NCBI RefSeq assembly: GCF_000283155.1
Contig: NW_004454180.1
Coordinates: 15,492,478 to 15,556,477 of the forward strand
Source of the DNA: Ceratotherium simum simum
Taxonomy: Eukaryota; Chordata; Mammalia; Perissodactyla; Rhinocerotidae
Length of the DNA stretch: 64,000 bases
Direction of reading: 5' to 3'
Shown here: in pieces, positions 24,211-36,815 of the stretch
Layout: each line of letters starts with the position of its first letter
Numbering within the stretch: the stretch's first letter is position 1
The notes under the pieces: generated by a model
Seen by the model: only the letters and a program-made list of their open reading frames with translations
Database searches by the model: none
Told to the model about the DNA's origin: nothing
Translations under genes and position numbers: made by a program

Positions 24211-24663
24211 ACACACCAACATACATACATACCATGTACATTCATTTCTTCAAATTAAAAGTGCCTTTAGCCACTCATTTTTTGAGAGGGAAACTAAATT
24301 CATTTTGTAAAATAAGATCAAATTTACTAAATTATTTTGTGTCACAGTATTGCTTGTAGTAAATTTGCTAAAATTATTCAATTCTTTAGCATAAATCATG
24401 ATCAGAAGTCCTATGACATCAAGGCTACTCCTTGATTTTATTTTTATGATAAATCCAATATTGTTGTTTTTATTGTATTATATTTAAAAAATAACATAAA
24501 GACCTTCTTTTATTTTACCATTCTATGAATTGATTCTAACTGTACAATGTGTGAGATTTGAAATGTTTCCCCTTCTCTTGGTCTATATTAGCATAGTTTA
24601 AGTAATACAATATAAAATTTCTCCCTCGAATGTTCTTCATATTTGGAGAAAAAAAGGAAGAGT
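24211..24663. other. Unassigned AT-rich DNA
   Basis: No gene or named repeat recognised. Confidence 0.45.
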
Positions 24664-24711
24664 TGAAGGAAGGAAAGAAGGAAGGAAGGAGGGAGGGAGG
24701 GAAGGAAGGAG
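24664..24711 (+). repeat. (GGAA)n microsatellite
   Basis: Interrupted GAAG/GGAA/GGGA units on the plus strand. Confidence 0.85.
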
Positions 24712-25626
24712 ACTGATGAAGAAGCAGCTTTAACCAACTATCTATAAAGTTACCTTTTCTTCCAGATCTGAAATCTAGCCAAGCCCACACGCCATAATTA
24801 TTCACCACTGCTGTTTAAACTCATGAAAGTTGAGAGAAATGACTTGGTAATTCTGAATTCACCTGAGCTCATCTATTCATTATTTGGAACTTCGCAATGT
24901 CCCGTATTACACATGCATACGCTGCACTGTTATTTACAGATGCAATGAGAGAAAACCTGATAAGATGAGTCTTTGGGAGAAGAAAAGGCATATAACAAAT
25001 ACAAAAATTAAAACACTCGGGAATAAGGTAAATACTGAGAGTAAGAACTGGGAATGAGACAAATATTGGATTAAGACAAATACTGCTGCAGATTCCAATG
25101 TCAATTCTAACAGGGCTAGTAAAGATTGGATTGTGTTGACTGTTGAAGATGAGCGGCTAAAGCAGAAAGCAAGAAAAAAAATCTTCTAGGCTAGAATCCT
25201 ATGTCGCTGAAATTTTTTGACTCAGGTGACTTGAATTATTAGATTATTAAAATAAATTGAAGTACAGATAGCTGTACCCTTAAAGGTAATAAAGCCTAAT
25301 AAATTAATATAACTAAATAAATTTAAATTGACAGCTAATAATAATATGAGAAAGTAATCCGAGCCTCTAAAGTGCTTTTATTTATTTTTTATTATTGAGA
25401 GCTATATTAGCCACAAATATCTCACACCTATGTAGAACTTTAATTGTGAAATACAGATATTAACACAAAGAATGGTTTTGTTCCTGTAATACCAGCACTG
25501 AATCTATAAGAACAAATTATTTATTTTATTGTCCTAATGTATTTTAATATATTCAGGTGTAATATCATGTTTATTGATGTTCATCTACGAGTCTTTTCCA
25601 TTGGAAGAAATTAGAGAGCAATATTA
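24712..25626. other. Unassigned AT-rich DNA
   Basis: No gene or named repeat recognised. Confidence 0.45.
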
Positions 25627-25945
25627 GTGTTGTAGTTAAGGCCTAGGCTCTGAAACCAGACTGAGTTTAAATGCAGATCCGACCTGCTCTTAGGTGTGGT
25701 TCCTTGGACAACTTGAGTAAATTCAAAGGAAGGAGTACCTACTTTCTTATCAGCTTGCCCAGAGGTGGGGCAGAAGAGGAGAGGAGGGAGGGTTGGGTCT
25801 TGAAAGCTGTCAGCCATCAAACATCAAAAATGGAGTCAGATCCTCTATTACATTTGGTTATTTTAAGAATTAGAGTGGGGTTTCTTTTTAATGCTCATGG
25901 CAATGTCTGACTCTCAGAAAATGCTCAATATATCTTAGCTGTTAT
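25627..25945 (+). repeat. MIR SINE split by about 190 bp of unrelated sequence
   Basis: The left part (25627-25716) reads GTAGTTAAGGCCTAGGCTCT and GAAACCAGACTGAG, then GTTCCTTGGACAACTTGAG, as in the MIR 5' half and core. The right part (25905-25945) reads CTCAGAAAATGCTCAATATA, matching the MIR 3' end. The intervening DNA is not MIR and includes a GA-rich patch near 25765-25790. Confidence 0.55.
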
Positions 25946-26146
25946 ATTTTATCAAAGATGTTGAATTGGATTGTGTCTAACATGCATGGCAGTGAGGGAA
26001 AAATGAGACATAGACATGAGCTCAGACGTTAAGTGTGCTAGACAAGAATGATGGGCTTGAGCACGAAACACTGAAGGGTACAACTGAAAGGCATGAAATG
26101 GAACTGGGAGGCCATTGGGATGCCTTCATTTATTTATGTTTCTGAG

Positions 26147-26255
26147 CTTTTATTTGTTTATTTTATTGTGGTAACTTTGGTTTATAATGTTATATAAATT
26201 TCGGGCATACATCATTACATTTCGATTTCCCTATAGATGACATCACCTTCACCTT
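26147..26255 (-). mobile_element. Very short LINE-1 3' end
   Basis: On the plus strand TTTATTGTGGTAACTTTGGT and TTATAATGTTATATAAATTT, then a GGCATACATCATTACATTTC motif, match the antisense of the ungulate LINE-1 3' terminus also seen at 43531 and 63763. Only about 100 bp of the element is present. Boundaries are approximate and no clean target duplication was found. Confidence 0.65.
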
Positions 26256-27219
26256 TATTCCTCATATCATAGCTTCTTAGGAAATTAATTCTATCACGTG
26301 TGCTTCCTCTGTGTTGCAATCAAGTTAATGTGGTCACAGTTCAGAGATAACCTTTTAAGAGAATTATGCTCCTTTCTGTATAGAACTGTGGACGGAGCTT
26401 CACAAGGAGAATTGTTAAAGATGGAAAACTAATGGTGAAAAATTCCAAACCGAAAATAGCTAGGCATATATCTTTCTTTGAAATCCAGAGGAATATAGCT
26501 AAATTATATGTTATGCCTGAATACTGTCACATATACACAAGCAGAAGACAGTTCTTCATTGATCTCTGTTTAGCAGATCTGAAATATAAAACCATTTCTG
26601 GTATTTGTAAGCCATTAAAGCATGGGTTTACTATGGTTATCCAGGTAATATAATAGTCTTGAAATGGTCTTGGTCTAAAAAGTCCTGGATATCTTTGTCA
26701 TTTCTAAACCTTTCCTAACCATTGGAATCTTCCTATGTCCTGGAATTCCCTAGACCGGAGAAGCTGTGAAATCAAATTGAAAATAAACTAGAGCCTCCAA
26801 CATAGTTTACCTGTAGAATCCTCTGTACTCAGAACCTGGCTGTGTAGGTAAGCCCTGCACATCACACCCCATTCTTAACCCCCAGATTCCAACTTAGGTC
26901 ACAGAGACACAACAAAAATATATTTACACAGAATGGGCTTGCAAAGATCTATCTTTAACTTGAATGCACAAAATATTGAGTCAGCATTCTGAGAATCCAA
27001 GTGGGATGTGAAGTAACGTAACTGTTTTTTAGTTCACTATAAAATAAATACGCATTAAATCATAAAGCTGCAGATGACATTGAGAGGGATTTCCTAGTGA
27101 TCCGACAACAAGTGGTAGCCATATTAATTATCACAGGCAGTTGAGATTTTCTACTTATTAAGACCAAGAGGGTTTGTATTAACATTTAGCACTCTTTCAC
27201 ATGCATGTTCCCATAAGTG
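26256..27219. other. Unassigned noncoding DNA
   Basis: No gene or named repeat recognised. Confidence 0.45.
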
Positions 27220-27296
27220 TCGAATCACCATGTTGTACATCTGAAACCAATATAATATTGTATGTCAACTATACTTCAAAAAAATAAAAAATAAAA
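27220..27296 (+). mobile_element. Very short LINE-1 3' tail
   Basis: CACCATGTTGTACATCTGAA, AACCAATATAATATTGTATG and TCAACTATACTTCAAAAAAA form the last 70-odd bases of an L1M-type element, ending in an A-rich tail. Flanks CATAAGTGT and CATAGTGT may be remnants of a target duplication. Confidence 0.65.
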
Positions 27297-27549
27297 CATA
27301 GTGTATAATGGATTCTCAATAAAAAAAAAATACTCTCCCGTCATCTAAGCCTAAAATTTTGAATACACCTTTGTTTGCTCCTAAACATTGTCTACCATTA
27401 AGGTCCAGGTTGAAATTCAGAGATTAAATTTAGCATTGGTTACTCCAGCTCCATGGGGACTCTCTAAACTGGTGTGAGTTTTGTTGTTGTTCCTTTAGCT
27501 GTTTTACCTCTCTGCCCCACGTAAAACATTTAAACATCTTTTTTCTTTC

Positions 27550-28700
27550 CTCTATTTTGTTTCTAGGACCATTCACTACTTGTGTTCTCTTTTGATGCCT
27601 TAGCCACTCTTTCTGTGTTTAATCAGTGACCTATATTTTATCCTCAAAATTCCAAATTGTGGCATTGTTCGAAGGCTATATCTTTGTTCTTCACCTATTT
27701 TCTTTGATGACTTCATCCACTTTTATAGTTTGAACACAGGTATTATTTTCAACCTCACATTCTCTCTAGAAACCCAATTATACATCATTCAGTGACCAAC
27801 TGTGGTTAACTAGTAGTACTTCAAAAATCAACGTGAACAATTACAGATAACTTGGCTCCATACTGACTCTTCTATTGATTTCTTTATCTCATTTAATGGA
27901 GATATCTCCACTCAACAAACTTGAAATATTAGTAGTCTTTTGATTCTCTCTCTACCTAGGAAACATGTCTATTTACACTTCAAGTCATATGTTTTTTATA
28001 GTTGGAATGTCACTTACATCTAGTTCCTTTTTACAATTTCTGTCACTACCTTCCTAGTTCAGTTACCAACTGCTTTTCCAAAAGATCACTAAAATAGCCT
28101 CTTTACTAATTCCACCCACCAAAAGTATCTTTTCTTTATTAACACCATATATTGTATCAAGTTGAATATTTCTAAAGAACAAACACTCTACTGAAAAAAT
28201 ATTCACTATTAAATCATGTTCTCCCTGAACTTCAAAACCCTAGCTTGCCTTTCGAACCTATGTCTAACGACTCATTTACATACACTAAATGCTTCAACCA
28301 AACAACACCATGCACAGTTCCCTAAAAATTCCCTGTGCCTCTCAACTCCACAGCTTGTACCTTCTTTTACATTCTTTGTAATTTCCCATCAGTTATGACA
28401 TCCCAGGCTGTCAAAATTTGAACAGTCTCTGGAAGCTCAGATCAAATACTATTTTCCCAACAATGCATTATTTTCTCCCCCTTCCAAGTTGAAGTTCTCT
28501 CTTGATATCCATTGTATTTTGTTTTCACATTTTAAGTGGAAATTGTAGGATTGTTCACTGTAGTTATTTGTCTTCATAACTTTTTTCCCTTACTAGAATG
28601 TTAGCTCCTTAAAACAAAGGTTATAATTTAGTTATCGCTTGTGTTTCTTCCATGGCCAAGCATGATGCCTTTCATGAAATACTCACCCTTTAAAGGTTTT
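27550..28700 (+). mobile_element. L2 LINE relic (end of ORF2 and 3' UTR)
   Basis: The 3' part is clear: CAGATCAAATACTATTTTCC, then ACTAGAATGTTAGCTCCTTA, then a GTGTTTCTTCCATGGCCAAG segment, which follow the L2 3' UTR order. Upstream, GAGATATCTCCACTCAACAA and AAAAGATCACTAAAATAGCC follow the L2 reverse-transcriptase region with heavy decay. No frame is usable. L2 is an ancient element shared by all mammals. Confidence 0.65.
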
Positions 28701-28734
28701 TGTGAATGTGTAAATACCTTAATGTTGTAGAATA

Positions 28735-28850
28735 TTTTTATTTTAGAAATGAAAACCCTTTTGTGTAACGATGATAAAGTAATTGAACAAGGTCATACAG
28801 CTTGTCACTGATAGAGCTGAGCCAGAATCAAAATATGCAGAAGAAAAATA
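28735..28850 (-). repeat. MIR SINE relic
   Basis: On the plus strand, AACAAGGTCATACAGCTTGT, then CACTGATAGAGCTGAGCCAG, is the antisense of the MIR core. Confidence 0.7.
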
Positions 28851-30794
28851 AGAAAGAGGAGAATAGATGGTTTCTAGCCCCTATTTCCAGTGCCACATTA
28901 ATCAGGATTTTGTTCAGTTACAAGTGAATGAAAATACAACTGTGTGATAAGGCAGACGAAGACAATGTGCAAATATTTAGAGAGTAGGTATAGAATAGAG
29001 ATGCTGATCAAATATTTAAACCCATCTGATTAGTACTTTCATTCTTGAAAACAAAATTTGAACAGATATAAATAAAGTACTTTCATTTTCCTGGAAATCT
29101 CAAGTGCATTGCTGCCGAAGAGAATCAGCAATTATCCAGGGACCAATTAGCCTGTTTGTGGATTACCTACACCCTGTGGATTCTTCCTCATCGCTTTCCT
29201 CCTCATCTCTGCCTTTGGACCACTTCACAGTTGTTAGCCAGAAAAAGAAATTAAAGAAGTGCTAAAAAGTAGAAAGCCAGAAAAAGTAAAATTAAGACTC
29301 TGTAAGTTATTGTACATTAACTAGAATTGTGCTATTATTAGTTGGCTAAATCTTTTCAATGAAATGCCAGACACTTGAGCCAAAGAGTAATTAATTTATT
29401 ACCAAAAAATTTTCAAATTTGTTTATCTTAATTACTCAATTGTTTCATCTTGAAAGCTCAAGTTTGTTGCATAAGCTGATTTAGCAATAATAATTAAAAC
29501 CAAATTGGGGAATTATTCAATATTTTATTACTTTATGTGATCCTACATATGCACAGTTTGCTAAGAGCTTGTCAGAACTTTACTGAGGTTTTATATGACC
29601 TTTTAATGTCAATCTAGAATATTCCTGTGCAGTTTATTCTCTGACAGTTCCCATTGATGTGCTTCTATTCATAGGGAAGTTCCCAATACAATTGGAAAAA
29701 TCCATCTTCAACTACTAACATGCACTTTTCTATTTATGTACAGTTAGAAGGGGTCCTAAAAATCAATTTGTAGCGTTGCCCATTGGGGAATTGATTCTTC
29801 ATACTTGATTTTCATTTTGGCAGAGAGGAAATTACCTGAGCACATTTTAAACATTTTTTATCCACATGCCGTGTCCTCTGTCATTTTGGGCCTACTCAAT
29901 GTTGGCAATCTCTGTGGAGTTTTCTCCCTTCCCTGGAGGCCTCTGCAGGGTTTCACAAACACAGTGCAGAATTTCCCCTCTCAGCCATCCTGGGACTGTT
30001 CTTTTGTCTCTAAGAATAAAATTCGATTCCTCACGTATAATGATTTTCCTCTATACTTGACTGTAGACTCAACTTCTAATAGTTCCTCCTTCTTTAACTT
30101 CTCTATCACATATCTTATTTGCATGAAATAACCTCAAATCATGAGGTATATGATTATTTAAACTATTGCTTTATACCATATTATTTAATGAAATCTTTAG
30201 CTCTCCCATATTTACTTTCTGAGTAATTTTTTTTTATCTAGTGCCTGTGGACATTTGTGCCCCAACACAAAAACAGAATCCTTGAATTAAACTGCAAATG
30301 TATTCTAATGTATTCTGTGCACTCGATTGTATCTCAAAATCATCCAAGGAAAGGAAAACATTAGATTTCCATGCTGAATCAGGAAACAAGAGAGTGTTTC
30401 GATCCGTGAACCATGAAATTTTGATAGTAGCTACGACTGCAATTTCTTCTGCAGTATTTTATGAATTGGGTGAAATTTTACTTACTCTCTTTTTCTTATC
30501 CTATTCAAAACAGTATTCATGTAGTACTATTATATATTTCCCTTACTCTTAGAAAATTTATCAACTTAATTTTTAAAATTTTTAATCTATAGAATTCTGT
30601 AGAGAGTGAAATAGCAAAGATCAAATGAGAGCTATACTTTGATGCCAATCTTTCTACTTGTAGGATTTCTTAGTTCTTCATTTTGTGGACTTCGATTGAG
30701 TATATAAATTACTCTTCTAGAAATAAAACAAAATAATTATTCCTTATATGTATACAGTGGTTCACAGCTTACACTGTCAAATTTACCATATCAC
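28851..30794. other. Unassigned AT-rich DNA
   Basis: A 108-codon plus-strand frame at 29805-30131 has no recognisable domain, and its composition is ordinary for chance frames in this window. No gene is called. Confidence 0.4.
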
Positions 30795-30915
30795 CTCCAA
30801 ACTGGCAGCAATCCTGTGAAAAATGTAGTTTGGTTATTACTATTACCTCCCATTTTATTGATTGGGAAAATGAGGCAGAAAAGCACAGTTGTTCGGGAAG
30901 CACAGTCCAGGCGCC
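30795..30915 (-). repeat. MIR SINE relic
   Basis: On the plus strand, GGCAGCAATCCTGTGAAAAA and TATTACCTCCCATTTTATTG, then GGAAAATGAGGCAGAAAAGC, is the antisense of the MIR 3' half. Confidence 0.7.
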
Positions 30916-33500
30916 AATTTTGTGCTTGATTCTTACGTGTTTTGCTAAATTAAGCTACCTCTTAAAAACAAATAAAACAGTAACAACTTTATTTGCATAG
31001 TGTTTTAAAATTTATAGAGAGCTTTCATATGTATTTCCCTTCTTGTTTTGGCAGAGTGTAAAAGAAACAATTTCTTCCTGTTACCGCAAAACTCTGATGT
31101 CAATCTTTGGTTAGAGACTGATTTGTTATATGAAATAAGAAGGAACATAGACAAGATATGTATCTCAGAGGAGGAAAATGTTTAAGAGAATGAGTGGATT
31201 TTTTCTATAGTATTTTAATTTTCCCTTTCAAAGTAATGTTAAAATATATAAAGGAGGAGAAAATTACTGAGAATTTTTTGTACTTCTAGTTCAGTGTGTT
31301 GATTTTCAATTGCTACTGCATGAAATAAATGCTTCATGTGTTTGGAAAATATAAAACACAAAATGGAAGTATTTTACCTTTTCACAGGATTATCAATGGA
31401 TAATTAATTTTTGAGAGAGAAGGAGAGAGAGAGAAACACATTCATGTAAAATTATAAAAGACTTGGAAAACTGTTAGAAAGTCTGCTTTTTGCAATATGG
31501 TTTTAAAATTTGCATGAAGATCAGTCATAAAAACATTTCATGTGGCATTATAGGAAAATCAAATTTAAAACAAATTGCTTTGTTTATTAGACTGCAATCA
31601 TCTTAATAATATACTCAAAGATAAATGAAAATGTATTTTTCAGGATAAGTTTAGCAGGATGCTGTATCTGACATAGTGATTATTGATGGTAACGTTAAAG
31701 TTCAAAACATCAAAAAGTTAAAATACTCTGCCGAAATACCAAAAATGGTGGAGAGGAAGTAGAAAATTATGTGAAATGTTAGAGATGTTTCATTCCAGTA
31801 CCTTGGCCTCATTATATTATGAGCTAAATATAAAATACATAGACCAGATAAATGTCTCATTAAGTATTTCACAGTTCTTTCTGGGAACTTGGTAGTGGTC
31901 TTGAAAATGAAAAATAGAGAAGTATTTTATCTGAAAATTATGGTGCAAAAAAGTATTTCACTGCAAGTGTTTATTAATTCACTGTGTGTGGTAAGGCATG
32001 GTGGTGGTGATTTTATTAATTGCTTTTACTTAAAGAAAGACAAAGATTTATCCTACATAGAATTTTTAAGACAAGATATGTATCTCATTTCAGATTTAGG
32101 TGCATTTTCAACTTTTCAGATGTAGTCCAAATTAGGAGCTCCCCACCTCCGTTTTTGAGAAGGATCTCCTCAGATAATACCTCTTTTGAGTTAAATTGAC
32201 ATTTATTTCTACCTACATACACTCATATATTAACACACAGGAAACAGGAATGGATTTCACGTCGAGATTTACTTACTTCTGTGTTTTATCTAAAAGATTT
32301 ATGTGAACACAACACAAGAAGGACATGAATAGGAAAAATAGAATTACTTTTCAAGATAAACTTTCTTTGATATTTAATTAATACATGTTAATTTTAGTTA
32401 TGCCATGTAATTAATATACCTAGTCTCTTCCTTAAAAAAATTGGAAAAAATTCTATGCAATGAATTATCGCTGTATTTCTCATTCTGGCAAAGTTCCCAT
32501 TGCTTTCAGATATACTTAAAAATGACAAGGTGAATACGATGACACCACTTTTCTTTCAAAAATGTAGTCATGCTGAAAATATCTACGTACAAGACAAGTC
32601 ACAAAGCATAGAAAACATCGTAAAGGATGCTTGTTAACAATAGAAAAAATGAATGGGGAAGAGATAGAAGGGTGTCATATGAGAAGTGCTCGTAATACCT
32701 GCAATATATAAACACCAGGCTTCAGTTTCCAAGACAAGTGAGTCTCAGATTGGCAGATGGTGGATGATTGCTTCTGTTGGAGCGAATGATGGTTAGTTTG
32801 CAAGTAAAAGCAGATAAAGGAGAACATGAATAACAGTGAAATCTTTGGTATGTGGGTAAGGCTTAAATTATAAATGGCTTAAATTATAAATGGTTCATGA
32901 TTGACTGGCCGCAGGAACTTATTAAGAATGCACATATGGTGAAGAAACTGCAGTAGTGCTAGAACAGATGAATGCAGCTGATCATAAAAAATCTTATATT
33001 AAATGGAAAGGAGTACTTGGAAAACAATAAGTTTGAAGTAGTCCTAAGAGTAGAGGAAATACAAATTAAGCAGGCACCTGCAATTTAAAAAACAACAAAA
33101 ACACGTTTGGAATTTGAGCATATGAGAGTTAAACTCGGGTTGATCCAAGGACTAAGTTTCAATTCTAAAAGCATTTGGTAAAATTTGATGATAAAATAAT
33201 ATAACAGTGCTAAATTAGACAAATGAAACAACCACCTTAAGGCTTTGCCTGTGATAATAGACCCAGGTGCTCTCTACAGAGAAAATGACAGTCATCCACA
33301 ATGTGATCAAACTCAACACATTAGGGAATTACCACCCAAAATATTCTTCTTCAGAATGACCTGGTCAGGATGTCTCTGAGATATTTTACAAGTTAGATTT
33401 TTCTTCTATTTCTTGAAGCGACTATGTGTATAGAACCTTGGTCTGTCTTGAATACAACCCAAGGAATTGGTTCCTAATATAGTTCTTATTTTACAACCAA
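30916..33500. other. Unassigned AT-rich DNA with minor simple repeats
   Basis: It contains a (GA)n run at 31413-31434 and a 16-bp tandem duplication of GGCTTAAATTATAAAT at 32860-32891. No gene is recognised. Confidence 0.45.
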
Positions 33501-33527
33501 CGCGCGCGTGTGTGTGTGTGTGTGTGT
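33501..33527 (+). repeat. (CG)4(TG)n alternating tract
   Basis: CGCGCGCG runs straight into a TG repeat. It is a perfect purine-pyrimidine alternation and therefore a candidate for left-handed (Z) DNA. Confidence 0.85.
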
Positions 33528-33634
33528 TTGTTTATTATTCAGGTACAATTGACAAGACTATAAGAATAGTTTGAATGATGATAAATCATAAAATGCTCAT
33601 TCTGAAATTAATCCTAGAAGTCATTTGCTCTAAA

Positions 33635-33757
33635 CTACCCTTTTACTTTTCAGATAAAGAAAATGGGGTCCAAACTGTGTAGCTGAATTCCTCAAGGAAC
33701 AGCTAATTAATTAGAGTCTTAGCTAAGACTAAAATCAGAAATCTTGATTCCCCAGTG
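33635..33757 (-). repeat. MIR SINE relic
   Basis: On the plus strand, TTTTCAGATAAAGAAAATGG and GGTCCAAACTGTGTAGCTGA, then AAATCAGAAATCTTGATTCC, follows the antisense MIR order. Confidence 0.5.
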
Positions 33758-34149
33758 GTGTCAAAAGAGTATTAATAATGGCTTGACCAATGACAGTTTT
33801 TTGAGGAAAAGTTTTTTTTTCCCCTTTCTCTGAAGGAAAACTATCATTCTAAGAAAACTAAGATTTTTAAATGTTGGAAATTGCATTCAATTTTGAATAA
33901 AAACTTAATCTTCAGTTATTTTCTTCCCTCTAACCATTTAATATGGATTATGAATTGGAGGAAAACTCTAACTTGAATTTTTAAATTACACATAAAACCA
34001 TTTTAAACATCTAAGCTTACCGCTTAATTCAAATGCTGACAGACATTACTGTATATGATTACAAATTTGAATAATACTTTGAATGTGTATAACATATTTT
34101 AACACCTAATTTAGTTTACAGATTCTCTTTCATATTCTCTCTATGCTAG

Positions 34150-34243
34150 CAGAGCTTGTATGGATAATTAATCTTAATCTGATGCCTATCGAGAAACAGA
34201 GAGCTTAAGTGTATGGCTCCAGGTCACACAGCAAGTCAGTAGC
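34150..34243 (-). repeat. MIR SINE relic
   Basis: GAGAAACAGAGAGCTTAAGT, then CCAGGTCACACAGCAAGTCA on the plus strand, is the antisense of the MIR core. Confidence 0.65.
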
Positions 34244-35849
34244 AATTTTTTAAATGTCTTATTTGAATATAAAAGCATTTAGATAATAGAATAATTATTT
34301 AAGGTCATCATGAGTGGTAACACTTGTCATGTTGAGATAAGAAAAACATATTCTAAATCTCCCACGACATTTCCTGATGGTAAGAATTGGCATAGTGGAG
34401 ACTTCCTTAAACTTAATTTTTGTATTGTTTAACCTTGCACATGACAAAAAAAAGAAAAGGAGAAACTCAATTCTATTTAGTAAAAATATTGAATGCTCAA
34501 TATTACAATGTTTATGACAGACTGTATATTCATTCAGATAAAATAAAATCAATTATTTTCCGTTTTAATCTTTATGAAATTATAAAGTTAAAATACCAAA
34601 GCATTTTATTAATATTAAAATGGCATTGTTTAGACAGTGCATAATATAAATGAGCAATATTCCAAAACTCTCGTGTTTTGGTGATGAAAAACACAGAAAA
34701 TATGTTAAATATTTTTGTTTGTTTTGATTATAAAATCCAAACAGCATATGGACAAAAAGAAATTACTTTCCTTAATTTTTTAAACCACACCTAGAGTTTA
34801 TTACAAGAGAGTTTCAGCATTGCACTTGCTTGAAAGACTAAGGATTAGAGCTTAAAACATAGAGCTTTGTTATGAAACATCCCCTGTAAGATAGATACTT
34901 TTACCAGTGAAAGTATATGTTAAATTTTTCTTTTGAGTCTCATAGCAAACAATATTCTTTACAAATATGTAGTGTTGACACATTAACTCATGTTATTCAC
35001 TATATCTATCAATGTTTCTACCACTGTTAAAAACATTCTGAACTATGTAAATATGCATTTCAAAAAAACTAATTCCTTGAAAATTTAGACACCTTTTTCT
35101 CCTTGTTATTATTGTGATATTAACTAAATGTGTTACTCCAATGATATTAATTCAACTTCATGTGTTCCTTGATATTTAAACACTGAATAATTATGATGTT
35201 TACCTCACTTAGAGGGATGACTAGAGCACATATTCCATCAAGATGAGCTTTCTGCTTTCTAACATGCCATATGAAAATTATCTATTTTGGTTATATCCAA
35301 CCATGATGCTTTCTAAGAAGTTACAAAAAAATCAAAAGATGCATTTGTAGAGAATAAAATAAGCAGAGAATACAATAAAATTTTCAGTTTCCATTTCATC
35401 AGTGTGAAATATAGGCCCTGAACTTCACAAGAAGAGACGATGTATTATTACTAAGAGACTTCCACAATTTATTGGGATATACTTGGTTACCCGTTATTCT
35501 TTCATTTTCCATAATAGAAAAAGAGAAATTAGAGTTGAATACAGCATAAGACACTCTTAAAGCAAAATTGACCAACTTAAGTTTCATCGAATCAGGAGAA
35601 TTTTACTCAAATGTAGTGTGCATGGATATTTAAATACACCCTTAAGCTACAGAATAACAGAGACGGACCAGTTGACCATTGTGAAAGTGATGAATACATA
35701 CAGGAAACAGCTCATTTTCTCAATAATCGAGCAAATATATATAAGAAGCTCTTAATATTAATCACACAGAGGAATAGAACCAAGTATTTTTAAGAAATTA
35801 TTTTCCATTTAAAAGGAAATGTGTTTATTATTCTAATTTTGGTAAATGT
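34244..35849. other. Unassigned AT-rich DNA
   Basis: No gene or named repeat recognised. Confidence 0.45.
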
Positions 35850-35936
35850 ATAAAAATCAAAAAAAGAGAAATTAACTCATAATATCACAACCCAAATACA
35901 TTTGCTAACCTTTTGTACCGTTTCCTTCCAGTTTTA

Positions 35937-36237
35937 TTTATTTATTTTTTTATATATATATATATATATATATTTTTTGTGTGTGTGTGAGGAAGATCAG
36001 CCCTGAGCTAACATCCACGCTAATCCTCCTCTTTTTGCTGAGGAAGACCAGCTCTGAGCTAACATTTATTGCCAATCNNNNNNNNNNNNNNNNNNNNNNN
36101 NNNNNNNNNNNNNNNNNNNNNNNNNNNNNNNNNNNNNNNNNNNNNNNNNNNNNNNNNNNNNNNNNNNNNNNNNNNNNAACCCGGGCCTCCAGTAGCAGAG
36201 CCGGCGCACTTAACCGCTAAGCCACGGGGCCGGCCCC
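35937..36237 (-). mobile_element. ERE-type SINE containing an assembly gap
   Basis: The right end reads CACTTAACCGCTAAGCCACG followed by GGGCCGGCCC, the reverse complement of the family 5' end. The left end has CAGCCCTGAGCTAACATC and a long TA/GT-rich tail. The 14-bp target duplication TCCTTCCAGTTTTA lies at 35923-35936 and 36238-36251. The middle of the element is unsequenced. Confidence 0.92.
36078..36177. other. Assembly gap (100 N)
   Basis: Exactly 100 N, the conventional size for a gap of unknown length. It falls inside the ERE. Any frame reading through it is meaningless. Confidence 0.99.
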
Positions 36238-36564
36238 TCCTTCCAGTTTTAAATTTATATATGTAGTGACAAATCATAATGAGCATGGAATTGTGTTTTT
36301 ACTTCTTTCACTAATTCCTTTTAATTTCAGAAATTCTAAAACTATTATTTTAATATCTGCATATTATTTTATTTGGTTTATTAGTTTATTATTCACTAAA
36401 ACTTGCATAATCATTTTCATATAGCTAGCCATTATTTTGGATCTTGTTTTTCTGTGTTATAAAAAATGCTGCAATAAAAATATGCAAGAAAATGATTGCT
36501 TTTAAGATTCTCAGTATACATTGCTAAACTGCTTTCTAAAAATTTGGATCAATGTTTGACTGTG

Positions 36565-36815
36565 GAGAGGCAATATAGTATGCTGCTTAGGAGCAGAGAA
36601 TTCACAGACAGCTTTTATTGACTCTGTCACTAACTTCCTTCATGACATTGGGAAATTCACTTAACCTCTGGTGACTCAGTTTCTTCATCTCTAAAGTTTG
36701 GATGGTAATAGTATGTTCCTCATAGAATGCTGTAGGACTAAAAGAGTTAATATATGTAAATGTTTAGAATACTTCCTGGCCCAAAGTAGTATGAACCTTG
36801 AGTATAAGAAATGTA
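36565..36815 (+). repeat. MIR SINE, nearly full length
   Basis: TATGCTGCTTAGGAGCAGAG, then CATTGGGAAATTCACTTAAC, CTCAGTTTCTTCATCTCTAA and CTTCCTGGCCCAAAGTAGTA, gives the complete MIR motif order in the plus orientation. Confidence 0.8.

Larger units (their letters stand above)
35850..36545 (-). mobile_element. Decayed LINE-1 3' region, interrupted by an ERE
   Basis: Left of the SINE the antisense 3'-UTR phrase AATATCACAACCCAAATACA and a CGTTTCCTTCCAGTTTTA motif are visible. To its right, AAAAATGCTGCAATAAAAAT and CATTGCTAAACTGCTTTCTA follow the antisense of the ORF2 end. The two halves are continuous if the SINE and one copy of its target duplication are removed. Confidence 0.6.

Noticed and set aside
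29805..30131. 108-codon plus-strand open frame
   Set aside because: No motif, signal or homologue recognised. It overlaps a second frame in another phase and is within the range expected by chance in 64 kb.
36059..36286. Open frames running through the N stretch
   Set aside because: They read through the 100-N assembly gap and the ends of an ERE, so they are artefacts.
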